A stretch of 64,000 nucleotides of DNA from Chloranthus sessilifolius (GCA_021018995.1 CM037588.1:88448765-88512764); one strand, 5' to 3'; positions 24,301 to 34,640 are shown, numbered from the stretch's first letter. Notes: generated by a model from the letters alone, not told the origin. Made by a program: numbers and translations.

Positions 24301-25914
24301 AAGTGAATGCTTGAACATGAATGCTTGAACTTGAATGTTGGAACATGAATGATTGAACCTGAATGCTTTAACGTGAATTCTTGAACATGATTGCCTGAAT
24401 ATGAATGTTGGAACTTGAATGCATTAATGTGAATGATTGAATGTGAAGGCTTGAACTTGTATACCTGAACATGAATGCTTGAACGTGAATGCTTGACTGA
24501 TAGGGACACGCATGAACAGGAATGCTTGAACATGAACGGTGGAACATGAATGCTTGTACATGCACGCTTGAACATGAATGCTTGAACCTAAAAGCTTGAA
24601 TGTAATGTTTGAACCTAAATGCTCGAATGTGAATGTTTGAAACTAAATGCTCAAATGTGAATGCTTGAGCATGAATGCTTGAACATGAATGCTGGAAAAT
24701 GAATGCTTGAACCTGAATGTTAGAATGTGAATGCTTGAACGTGATTGCTTGAATATGAATGCTGAAATGTGAATGCTTGAATGTGAATTCTTGAAAGTGA
24801 ATGCTTGAACATGAATACTTGAACAAGAATGGTTGAACGTGAAGGCTTGACAAATAGAGAGACGCTTGAACGTGAGTGCTTGAACCTGAATGCTTGAACG
24901 CCAATGCTTAACAAATAGAGACACGCTTGAATGTGAATGGTAGAACATGAAAGCTTGAACGTGTGAATGCTTGAACATGAATGCTTGTATGTGAATGCTT
25001 GAACATGAATGCTTGAACGTGAATGCTTGAACGTGAATGCTTGTAGGTGATTGCTTGAACATGAATGCTTGAACGAGAATTCTTGAAAGTGATTTCTTGA
25101 ACTTGAATGCTTGAACATGAATTCTTGAATGCGAATGATTGAACGTGAAGGCTTGAACATGAATACTTGGACAAGAATGCTTAAACGTGAATGCTTGACA
25201 GATAGGGTCACATTTGAACGTGAATGCTTGAACATGAATGGTGGAACATGAATGTTTGAATGTGAACGCTTGATCATGAATGCTTGAACCTAAATGCTTG
25301 AACATAATGTTCGAACCTAAATGCTTGAACGTGAATGCTTTAACATGACTACTCGAACATGAATGCTAGAATGTGAATGCTTGAACCTGAATGTTAGAAC
25401 GTGAATGCTTGAACGGGATTGCTTGAACATGAATGCTGGAACGGGAATGCTTGAACTTGCATGCTTGAATGTGAATGCTTGAACGTTAATGCTTGAACAT
25501 GAATACCTTAACATGAGTGCTTGAACGTGACCGCTTGATAAATAGAGACACACTTGAACAGGAATGTTGGAACATGAAAGCTTGAGCATGTGAATGCTTG
25601 AACATGAATGCTTGATAAAACTCGAATGCTAGAACATGAATGCTTGAACTAGAATGCTTGAACATGAATGCATGAACGTGAATGCTTGAACATTGATGCT
25701 TGAACATGAAAGCTTGATAGATAGTAACATGGTTAAACGTAAATGATTGAACGTGATTCCTTGAATGTCAATGCTTGAACATGATTACTTGAATGTGAAT
25801 GCTTGAACATGAATGCTTGAACGTAATTGCTTGAACATGAAGGCTTGAACATAAATGCTTGAACGTGAATACTTTGAACTTGAATGCTCGAACGTGAACG
25901 CTTGATCAGTGACA
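18387..25914. repeat. 14-base minisatellite array, about 7.5 kb
   Basis: Consensus unit on the + strand is GCTTGAACRTGAAT, repeated about 530 times with point variants and few length changes. The main variants are GAACGTGAAT, GAACATGAAT and GAATGTGAAT, plus GAACCTAAAT and GGACAAGAAT. About 34 units are replaced by a tag of the type TTGATAGATAGTGACACGC. The minus strand of the consensus has no stop in any frame: because 14 is not a multiple of 3, each frame reads the same 14-residue cycle (SIHVQAFTFKHSCS). The + strand has TGA in every frame. The long minus-strand open frames here are therefore by-products of the repeat, not evidence of genes. Confidence 0.95.
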
Positions 25915-25979
25915 TAATTTACCATTATATCACTCTTAACTTAGTGATGCTAGGCTTTAGTTTGCTACTAATAACTTAT

Positions 25980-27522
25980 TGATGTGCAGATATTATAGAT
26001 AAATAGTAAAATAGAGCCTAAGTGTTAATATTCATCAAAAGGAGCTCAAAATACAGTAAAGAATGACAACAGAACTGAAAGACGAAGCCCTGCGTACTGA
26101 ACAAAATGAAAAATCACTATTTTGTGATTTTCCAAGAGTGAAAGACTATGAAAGCCAAATAATCGTAATTTATGATTCACCAAAAGAAGCGACTCAAAGG
26201 AGAAAAGTTAATAATCGTATTTTCCAGAGAATCGTCTGTCAAGTTTGCTAAGTCATAAGAGTGAGCAGTATGATGATACAAAATCGTCATTTGCGATTTT
26301 ATAACAAAATGACAAAACTGAAGAATCATCTTTTACGATTTTCTCTCTATGAACCATACTAGAAGCATAGAATTATAATTTACGATTTTTCAAAGAAGAG
26401 AGACAGAGAATCAGTATCAATGATTTTACAGAAATCTTAATTCACTGCTACTGCTGATCACGTGAGTGAAGATTATCACCATCATGAACCAAATTAGAAG
26501 ATCTCTAGATGTCTGGTGAATCACGAATCTAAGAAGATTGATGAAGATCTATTCCGAAGGGCTCTGTTGCTGAAATAAAGGAGAGCAATCCAAAAGCACA
26601 TATACCATCTAAATCAAGGAAAGATAAGATTAGGAATTAGAGTTATATTAGGAATCTTTTGTTTTTAATAGTTTCTTTTATTAGAATTAGAAGTCTTTGT
26701 AAATTGACTCCTTGTGATCTATAAATAAGAGAGCTTGGTGTAGGAATAAGCATCAAAGAATTTCAGCATCAATTGACGGTTGAGGTTAGATTTTCTTTCG
26801 ATCAAAGTAGTGTAAAATAGTTAGGGTAGATTAGATATCTGAGGCTTCTCAAGAGCAATTGATGACTGCAATTGGGTGCTAAAGATTAGTGTAGATATCC
26901 TAGTTTCTCAGAAGCAATTGATGACTGTGGTGAAGGGTGAAAGATATATTTATTTTCTTTCTAGATTAGATTTTCTTTTCTTTTATTTACAACTTTGTAA
27001 ACATCTTCAAGTTTTAATTTGAATTGACGACTCAAGTTAGAATTTACAGATTAGTGTAACGGTTTTTACTTTTCCATATTCAGTTTTCTAGGTTTGATTG
27101 ATGCCCATATTTTAGGTAGTTGTTGATTAGATTAAATCTGTATTGATAGGATCTTAGACTTGATTGACGACCAATGCTAAGAAACTAGAGATATAGTATA
27201 ATGGTACTGTTTAAATTCATAGATATCCGATAGTTGAAAATTTGGATTGACAACCTTAATCAGAGGAGGATTTAGATTTATTTTATACATTTTAGATTAA
27301 TAAACCATTCTTTTATTCATATTTATCCAGTAGATTAGATCTTAAACATAAATAAAAGTTTTTAAGATAAGGATTTAAGTAGAACATATAAATAAAAACT
27401 AATTAGATAAATAAATTTCCTCATGGCAATGATCCTATGCTAGTACTATAATTTCCATTGTGCGCTTGCAATAGGTTAAGATTTGAATTTAATATAATAA
27501 TATACATCATAAGCAACGATCA
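25980..27522 (+). repeat. T4 5' LTR
   Basis: Starts TGATGTGCAG and ends near ...AACGATCA, 6 bases before the tRNA copy. About 1.54 kb. It holds six or seven small AATCGT/ACGATT hairpins at 26111-26426 and a TATA box at 26719-26729. The second half carries three phrases of the type GATTGACGAC. The left neighbour is the minisatellite. Confidence 0.7.
26719..26729 (+). promoter_or_regulatory. TATA box of T4 LTR
   Basis: CTATAAATAAG about 740 bases into the LTR and downstream of the hairpin cluster, the expected U3/R position. Confidence 0.6.
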
Positions 27523-27528
27523 AGTTTT

Positions 27529-27603
27529 TGGCATCGCTGCTGGGGATCGAACCCGGGTCACCCGCTAGACAGGCCGGAATACTTACCACTATACTACAAT
27601 GAT
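27529..27603 (-). tRNA. tRNA-Asp(GTC)-like copy with CCA, embedded next to T4 primer site
   Basis: The minus strand is a 75-base tRNA-Asp: 72 bases plus a 3' CCA. The anticodon loop is CTGTCTA with anticodon GTC, the T-loop is GGTTCGATCCC (intact B box) and the D-arm is TAGTATAGTGG (intact A box). Against the plant tRNA-Asp as I remember it there are about nine differences. The 7-base acceptor stem still pairs except for one mismatch. Plant nuclear tRNA genes do not encode CCA, so the source was probably a mature tRNA. It lies between the LTR end and the true primer site, so it is best read as a copied primer, not a normal host tRNA gene. Confidence 0.85.
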
Positions 27604-27611
27604 CAAGTTGT

Positions 27612-27629
27612 TGGCGCCGTTGCCGGGGA
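27612..27629 (+). other. T4 primer-binding site (tRNA-Asp)
   Basis: TGGCGCCGTTGCCGGGGA, an exact complement of the 3' end of plant tRNA-Asp. A decayed second copy (TGGCATCGCTGCTGGGGA) forms the left end of the tRNA copy at 27529. Confidence 0.9.
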
Positions 27630-27882
27630 AGCGAAATTTATCTTTACTTTTATTTTTATCTAATATTTTTATTCTTTTAAAAATCAATATTTATCTTTCT
27701 CTTTTTATATTTATTTAAATTTTTATCTTTCTTTGATCACTTCTTAAATCTTTTGCAGGTTTATTCGGAATAAGCAAATCGAGGTTTCAACTTCCCCTGA
27801 TCAGAGAAGCCAGAGGCCTAGATTTATTCTCTCTCCCTGCTCTTCTAAAATAAAAATTATATATATAAATAAATTTTGGTGT

Positions 27883-29352
27883 ATGCATCATACCTGGTCT
27901 AGAAGTCTAGACTATTTTGAATACAACCCAGAAATTGAGCAGACTCTCCTGCACAGACTTGCATTAAACCGATCCTCTGCAAGAGATCCTCAGACCATGA
28001 CTAATGAGCTTTCAATTGAAGCGCACTTCAGTCCTATAGCTTTGACCGAGCCCTCTTGTATAGTTATATCAGAGGTAGCTGAAGGTCAAAACTATGAAAT
28101 CAAGCCCCACACACTTCAAAATTTACCTACTTTTCATGGGCTTGATAGGGAAGATCCCTACCAACATCTTAGGGACTTCATAGAGCTTTGCACAATGCTA
28201 CAAACCACGACCAATAAGAAAGCCATAAGACTGTGTATGTTCCTTTTCCCTCTCAAGGATAGGGCGAAAGCATGGTTAGTTTCACTACTGGCTCGAAGTA
28301 TAACTACTTGGGCGGAGTTGCAGTCCAAATTTTTGGCCGACTACTTTTCAATCGGTTGAACAAACCAAATTCACCATGCAACTCAGGGCTTGAGGCAAAA
28401 GCCTGGAGAATTATTTCATGAGAGTTGGCAACGGATGAAAGATTTGCTATGAAAATGCCCTCATCATGTGGTGCCTAATTGGTCTATAGCATAAAGTTTT
28501 TACCAAGGATTGACTGAGACTAACCAGTCCACAGTCGATGTCGTAATTGGAGGATCCTTCATGGCTCAAAATGGCCAGCAGACTTGGAATCTATTTGAGA
28601 AACTAGCCAACACTTCAAAGCAAAAATAGGCTTTACTGCAGACTAATCCAGATATTGCTCATCATACCCTGCTCACAAGAGGGGGAGTTTATGAGGTCAA
28701 TAAGGAAAAAGTACAAACTGAGGACGACATGAGTGTAAAAGTTTTAGCCCTTGAGTAAAAAATTGTCGCACTCATGAACTCCAACCCCAACACTCTGGAT
28801 AGATCTGCGACAAACCAGTCAAATTGCAAAACTCACACATATATTGAAAACCCTGCTATGCCATAATACCAAGAGATGGTGGAAACGGAACAAGTAATGG
28901 ATTTTTAGAGGGGAGACTACGGGAAAACCTATAACCCGTCGTGGAGGTGCCATTCAAGATTTAACTATGGCTCCACTACTGGATCACAGCTAGCACCAAT
29001 AGTTGTGCAGCTCAAATTTTCCTAGACCCAAGTTTTCCATCGCAGGCCCCAAATACAGGTGGCACAACCCCAGATTGGACCACGAAACAATATGTCTGAT
29101 GCTACGATTGTTCAAATCTTTCAAGATTTACAGCAATAGTCGCACCATAATTTAAAAGATTTGCACCAACTTACTCAATTTTCTCCTACCCTTCATTCAC
29201 ATATTCAGTCCATCATAAAGATAGAAAGCCAGATTGGTCAATCAGCTTCACAAGTGGCAAGAAGAGAAAGTGGGCAACTACCAACACAACCTATAAACAA
29301 TCCTAGAAGCCTAGCTTACCTAGGGGAGACAACTTCTCCTCATAATAAAAAT
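27883..29352 (+). pseudogene. T4 gag (fossil)
   Basis: An open stretch of 158 codons from 27883 encodes an N-terminal segment and capsid motifs: YEIKPHTLQNLPTFHGLDRE, PYQHLRDFIELCTM, FPLKDRAKAWLVSL and LQSKFLADYFS. The following bases keep gag-like text (LRQKPGELFHESWQRMKDLL, FYQGLTETNQSTVD) and a Q-rich tail to about 29352. The leader between primer site and start ends in a splice-acceptor-like TTTTGCAG at 27752-27760. Gag would build the particle. The copy is broken in a few places. Confidence 0.8.
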
Positions 29353-29354
29353 TA

Positions 29355-29914
29355 AAAAAAACCTTCATGAATTGTCGAGCTATCGACTCATCCGTAGCAC
29401 CAACTATAAACTATGTAAACTATTTCATGTCATTTTTTTCCTTTTTTTTGTTTTAATAAAAAAAAGTATCATACTGCGGCCGAAATCATTGAGAAATGAT
29501 AGATCGTAGCCTATACTTACCATTATGACGGACAATCGTATTGATTTATAATTGATCATGACAATGTTTAAATAGAAACACAACGAGTGTGATTGTTAAA
29601 AGTTAAAAATCAAACTATAATTCTAGGTAGAACTTATGTGATGACCAGCTTTGCAGGTCATCACTGAAAACTGGACCCATATATTCCAAAAAGGGGATAT
29701 GTCAGTCCCATTTTCAAAAACCCTTCTGCTTTTGCTTCTCTCCTAGCTTCCCTCTCTTTTTCAAATCCCCTGTAATACTAACTGTTCCGTTACCCAATCC
29801 AACAATACATTTTCAAAAAATAAATTTTCCTTTTGCCTTCCATTTTATTCTAAGAGAGCCTTACAAGCAATTTCTATCGCATATTTTCAAATTAGGATTT
29901 CAATCATCAACAAG
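29355..29914 (+). other. T4 non-coding stretch where pol would lie
   Basis: No RT, RNase H or integrase text in any frame. The right half (29690-29910) is pyrimidine-rich and resembles a 5' UTR for the following ORF. Confidence 0.6.
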
Positions 29915-30010
29915 GTAAGGAAACGATGTTTCAATGAAAAGGAATTTGCATGACTTGTTTAGTTAATGCTTGTTTGTACAAAGTTTGATATGATTGATTA
30001 ACTTTTGTAG
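29915..30010 (+). other. Putative intron before T4 env-like ORF
   Basis: Donor AG/GTAAGG at 29913-29920 and acceptor TTTTGTAG ending at 30010, 96 bases, T-rich. Expression of env-like ORFs from a spliced RNA is known for Athila-type elements. Inferred, not shown. Confidence 0.4.
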
Positions 30011-30395
30011 AAAAATGATGAACGAACCAGGAAAATGAGGAAGGCAAGGAAGGTAACAATTCTGATAACACCCCTATTATTCATCGTATTGCACGGTCTG
30101 TTGCCATTAAAGCCAAATCAAAAGCAACAGACCCTCCCAAAAAGATAACCAAATCTTTATGGGTAGTTATCAGAGAAAGTCCCTCAGACACAAACGATAA
30201 AGATTCTATGTCTGACTCAAAATGGGGACCTAAATCTATTAAAGGTAAAAAGCCAGTGTCCTCCCATACACTAGCGGATAAACTCCTTGCTTCAATAAAA
30301 CAGCACATTGTGGGAGCCGAGGTTGCAGTAGAGGTTGACACCTTGGAAAAATTGGAGATGGGAGGAGAAGCAATAAAGTAATTTAAGGATGTAGG
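30011..30395 (+). pseudogene. T4 env-like ORF, first part (cut by T5)
   Basis: The + strand encodes a basic, Ser/Lys-rich start with HRIARSVAIKAKSKATDPPK and KGKKPVSSHTLADKLLASIK, similar in style to the N-terminus of Athila extra ORFs. No membrane segment is in the visible part. It ends at the T5 LTR start. The role of these ORFs is not established. Confidence 0.45.
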
Positions 30396-30913
30396 TGTAG
30401 ACACCCAAATTTGGCCCAAGGCCCGATTGAAATACATTTCGAGAGAGGCGCACATCCGTTCTTCCGATGGCATGTATCAAACCCTTAGGAACCTTTCCTA
30501 AACCTAGGGAACTATCCTAAACCCTTAGAGCCTACCTCAAATCCCTTAAAACTTACCCCAAACCTTTAGAAACTAGTCCCGACCTTTAGAACCCATTTCG
30601 AACCTAAACTTAACCTTCCTGAGCAATAGATGAAGAGTGGTTATTGGGACTAGCTGAGATATTTTACTATGATCAAATTACATACCATTGAAAAGTAGAA
30701 GTCTCCAGCTTTCCAACGAGCCAAGAATCATCCCAATCAGAGTTATACATCAAAAGTTATCGTAGTTCAAAATTTCAGACACAAAGGAGCCTTCATTTGA
30801 ACCTCGCGAGGCACACTCTGGGCTTCGCAAGGCATAAAACCGAACCACACGAACTGCGCTTGAATCGCGCAAGAACCTCATGAAAACTAGGGTATAGCTG
30901 GCACAAGTAATAC

Positions 30914-30953
30914 ATGCACCAAGCCATTTCTTCCCAGAAATGGCTTGGTGCAT
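30914..30953. repeat. Perfect hairpin in T5 LTR (18-base arms, 4-base loop)
   Basis: ATGCACCAAGCCATTTCT and its exact reverse complement flank a TCCC loop. Because it is palindromic, both strands encode nearly the same short peptide. Related modules lie at 32922-32990 and 55350-55432. Confidence 0.95.
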
Positions 30954-31348
30954 CTATTAGTTGCGCTAGTCACTTTTTTGAACCCCGCTACAACTTTGCG
31001 ACGAGTTCTGAACTTCTTAGTACTGTTTTACTGTACATTTGCCTGGTGCATCTATTCGTTACATCAGGCTTAGCTATAGTGACTGTGGGTTTTTGGCTCA
31101 AATTTAACTTTTAGGGTTTGACTTGTTGACCATCTCGAAGTGTAGGGTGTGTTTCACTTGTTCTGTTGCACCCTTTCTTATCCTATTTGCATCCCTTAAG
31201 TGATTTAAAATACTATCCTATCATCCACCATTGGAGCAACTTTCACACTTTTCTAAGCTTCAAACAACCAAGGAAACCTTAGATGCTCGATTACCTAATT
31301 GCTAATCCAATTTAATCCCCTAAGCACCCTCCTAACCTCTCCTTTTTC

Positions 31349-31356
31349 TATAAATA
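31349..31356 (+). promoter_or_regulatory. TATA box of T5 LTR
   Basis: TATAAATA in CTATAAATAGAGAGGCGCC, the strongest TATA motif in this LTR, about 950 bases from its start. Confidence 0.6.
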
Positions 31357-32084
31357 GAGAGGCGCCCCTCCCTTTACAAGGGCTTGAAAAATTTGCTAAG
31401 AGAGAAAAGTTTAAGAAAGACGCTATTTCCCCTTTTGTGCACCATCCTCTATACAAATCCCAGAACTTGAAAGTGTTCTTTAGACCCCCTCTTTCTTCAA
31501 AAATCCCATAGGTTTGGTGAGAGTGACCCTCTAGCCTCCTTCCTCTATCCCTTAGCTAGCAAGCCTTAGGAGTTAGAAACCTTCATTCCACCATCCAAGC
31601 TATCGGAACCTCACCGAAGCAAGCCTACGCAAAGTTCCGCAGCTGTTCAACAAGGGCTTGAGAGCTCCGACTCTCTCCTCTATTCCTCTACCTTCTCGGT
31701 TCTTTCTCTATCCTCCCGTTTGTGCAATTATGTCGTCGAAATTTTGAAAGGAACGGAGGGGCACAAATAGGATTGTAGTGCCTTAAAGGCAAGAGGAAGG
31801 GCTATTTACTTCTTTATTTTTATTTTTATTTTGGCCATAAGTAGAGACCGCATTGAGCGGGTTGATCGGGTGCTTAACACCTTCCCGATCGATAATTGAA
31901 GCCCCTACACAAGAGCCTTTGGTGTAGTCCAGTGAGTTAGATTCATATTTGTGGCACTTCGGTGCTTGTAAAATTGATTTGGGTTTCCCGAGTCACCGAA
32001 AGCTCTGGGTGGCGACTCTAAATTTTTTAGGAGAGTTCACATCATCGCGACGAGATCGTCATGATTCCCACGGTTGCGCAGATG

Positions 32085-32102
32085 GCGACTCTGCTGGGGA
32101 GT
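32085..32102 (+). other. T5 primer-binding site (tRNA-Arg)
   Basis: TGGCGACTCTGCTGGGGA is one base away from the complement of the plant tRNA-Arg(ACG) 3' end as I remember it (TGGCGACTCCGCTGGGGA). tRNA-Arg priming is usual in Tat/Ogre elements. Confidence 0.8.
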
Positions 32103-33525
32103 AGCTAGTAGAGCTTCGCCTTGAATTTTTGCCTATTTTATTTGATTTTTACTTACCTTTTTTACTTTTTTTTTTTTTTTTCTGTTTTTACTCACTCCTA
32201 CGATTATGTCATTTTACTCACCCCTACTTTTATGTCATTTACGAGCCTTAGCCGATTGGCGGGCCTACTTGCGCACCACATTTAAATTCCTTTACTTTTC
32301 TTTCATTTAAAGTGCCTGAGACAATTGGTGGGCCTACTTGCTCTTTGTCATTCGATTTCTTTACAGTTCCATCATTTAAAGCGCCTTAGTCGATTGGCGG
32401 GCCTACGTGTACATTTAATTTCCACAAACATATACTATCAGTGGACGCCGGCTCGTAGAGGCGACACGGGACCATCACCCCCAGTCTTTGAACTTTAAGA
32501 AAACTCTCATAAAATCAAAAAATTAAAATTGAACCAACAAGGGGGACTTAATCAATTTTTGCGGGGTTGATTTTTACGGGTTGGATATTTTTAGGCACAC
32601 ATACAACCTCCCGGTTCTTAGTTCGGCGGCAGCCCCTAGTGGTGATGATTCGAAAAAGTTTTAGCCCACCTAGTACCTGAGAAAGCGCTTGCGCTTGAGG
32701 TATATCAGGTGGGTAACCTTCTCGTTACTTAGCCTAAAACCCATGGGAAGTGAGTGTTCGTAGACCCACATCGGCCTTGTATCCCTTAGGATCGGTGAGG
32801 AGAGAGCTGATATAATTAAGAGACTAGTCCCCAAAAGCATTGCTTTCAGAAAACTAATGGAAAAGACCAAAATCTGGGTTGTTGTTCTGCTATCAAAGCA
32901 ATTGCCCACACACTTTATACCTGGCGCATCTATTACATGCGCTAAGCTTGGAATTCCCAGATTTGCATTAGCGCATGTAATAGTTGTGCCAAGCATAATC
33001 TGGCCTAAGGTTGGCTTGGCATAGGTAATTTAAGTACCCAGTGTGATTTGTTCCCACAGGACAGTGCAGCTCGAGTCTGTGGCCTATCTCACCTTCCTGG
33101 AATTCCCGATTAGTAATTTTAGTGCCTCTGTTTAGGCCCTGCAATTTCTGACACCCAATACGCCCCCGTCGATCAAAGGAAGGGGACTTCTTTTTGACCC
33201 GTTTCGGGGGATCGGGTTGTTTGCATCAATTTTCGTGCCTTCAATAGATCAAAGGGTTTCCCTTTGATTCTTCTGAAGCGCTTCAGAGTCTTTCTCGCGG
33301 TACCTATTTAGGATATGAAAGCCACCCGAGACGGGAATTCAAAGGCCTCAGAATCCTTCAATCATTTCCATTTTACAAAATTTTCAAAGAAATTAAATAA
33401 GTCAAAAAGCCAAAAATAGAGATTTGTGGTGCCGGCACAACGACATCATCTTGTCCTCCGGTATCCCATAGGGAAGGAGGAAACTTTACGGGCCCCACCC
33501 GAGGCACCAGTACCCTACCCGATAC
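32103..33525 (+). other. T5 untranslated leader
   Basis: No coding signal over 1.4 kb. Three related phrases of the type GATTGGCGGGCCTACTTG at 32254, 32315 and 32394 form a degenerate repeat of about 60-70 bases. A second hairpin module lies at 32922-32990. Confidence 0.65.
32922..32990. repeat. Hairpin module 2 in T5 leader
   Basis: CTATTACATGCGCTAA (32930-32945) and its exact reverse complement (32968-32983) flank a 22-base loop; the arms extend imperfectly outward as GGCGCAT/TTGTGCC. Confidence 0.9.
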
Positions 33526-34640
33526 CGAGCGATGTCATGGGCATTGAATCTGGCATACGCCGATCCCAACTCATCCCCGCCACATTCTCCAACTCACTCC
33601 CATGCCGAGGAAATGTTCACGTCCATTCCGCTTACCCAATCTCCCTTCACCGTTCCCTGTCGATTTGGCGCCCCCATTTTCCCATCTACCACCTCCCAAA
33701 ATGCTCAAAATCTAACCCACCATTCCCCATCATTTTTCCAAACCATGCCCATTCCCCCGTCCATGGCCATTCCTAATCCATATCACCTTCAATCCACACC
33801 CATTCAATACCCGACCCAATCCTCCACCTTCACCAATATACCCTATTTCTCATATGCTCGATGCATACCCAATCCACCCACATCCACCAATGCCACATCC
33901 AAATTTTCAAATCTCCCATACTTCCCTCCATCTACCCAGGTCATGCCCATTTTTCCCGAGGCCATGACCAGTATCTCTCACATCTCTCCCACATCCCTAC
34001 CCCATTCCTCATCATCCTAATATATTCCCGATCCACCCACATTCACCAATGCCCCACCTAATTTCTCCAACCCACACCACTTACCTAGGTCATACCCAAT
34101 TTTACAGGGGTCATGTCCAATTTCCCCACCACTTCCATCTCATCCATACCCCAAATACCCTTAAATACACCCCCTCCATCCGATCCCTCTCCATTGGCTA
34201 TGATTGGAGAAGATGGTCCAAGCCTACACTAGATGGAAAGCCTCTTATGAAATCTCCTCTCACCCGCACCCCACATCCATGAACCCCTCCCATACACTAT
34301 CAAGCCTCCATACTCTATTCCCCCATGATCCCCATCAACCCCCCATCATCGATACCATCCAAACCCCCATTACCCAAAACCTCCATGGCCCAATGACCCA
34401 AACCCCCATCACCCAGACCCATCAGGGGTCCATGACCCATATATCCCAAGGCCCAATGGCCCAAACCCCCATCACCCAGACCCATCAGGGGCCCATGACC
34501 CATATATCCCAATCCCCAATGGGCCAAACCCCCATCACCCAGACCCATCAGGGGTCCATGACCCATATATCCCAAGACCCAATGGGCCAGACCCATCAAG
34601 ACCCCATGGGCCAGACCCAGCAAAGCCCAATGGGCTAGAC
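33526..34640 (+). pseudogene. T5 proline-rich N-terminal region (fossil)
   Basis: A strongly Pro/Ser/Thr/His-biased reading in C-rich sequence, for example an open stretch of 162 codons from 33532. Such low-complexity text before gag is common in Ogre-like elements. No domain is recognised. It leads into the 63-base repeat at 34398 and then to gag. Whether this is an extension of gag or a separate first ORF cannot be decided. Confidence 0.5.
34398..34590 (+). repeat. 63-base tandem repeat, three units, coding in frame
   Basis: Three close copies of a 63-base unit, each encoding a 21-residue unit that begins QTPITQTHQG and ends MTHISQ..MG. Shorter decayed units (PMGQTQQ type) follow to about 34720. 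Confidence 0.9.

Larger units (their letters stand above)
25980..30395 (+). mobile_element. T4: Athila-like element without pol, interrupted by T5
   Basis: Order on the + strand: LTR (25980-27522), a tRNA-Asp copy, primer site (27612), gag (27883-29352), a non-coding stretch, an intron-like leader and the start of an env-like ORF (30011-30395). There T5 begins. The LTR start TGATGTGCAGATATTATA resembles starts of Athila/Calypso LTRs, and the tRNA-Asp primer fits that lineage. No protease, RT or integrase is seen between gag and the env-like ORF, so the element was probably non-autonomous or internally deleted. The 3' part should lie beyond the window. The gag is broken in a few places. Confidence 0.8.
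30396..32082 (+). repeat. T5 5' LTR
   Basis: Starts TGTAGACACCCAAATTTGGC, a typical Tat/Ogre LTR start, and ends ...GGTTGCGCA two bases before the primer site. About 1.69 kb. It holds a CGCG-rich patch at 30793-30880, a perfect 18-base-arm hairpin at 30914-30953 and a TATA box at 31349-31356. Confidence 0.8.

Noticed and set aside
18387-25914. CRISPR-like array
   Set aside because: The repeat is 14 bases, units are directly adjacent without unique spacers, and the setting is a plant retroelement landscape.
18543-25915. Many minus-strand open frames of 60-220 codons rich in His, Ser and Phe
   Set aside because: They follow from the 14-base repeat, whose minus strand has no stop in any frame. 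The peptide is the same cycle in each frame and there is no start context or domain.
27529-27603. Ordinary host tRNA-Asp gene
   Set aside because: It includes the CCA end, has several decayed positions and sits exactly at the LTR/primer-site junction of a tRNA-Asp-primed element.
30750-31114. Two similar short peptides (MHQAIS...KWLGA) on opposite strands
   Set aside because: Both come from the perfect palindrome at 30914-30953; no gene is needed.
33426-34280. Proline-rich host cell-wall protein
   Set aside because: The C-rich low-complexity reading lies between a Tat/Ogre leader and gag, has no signal peptide and no extensin-type SPPPP motifs.
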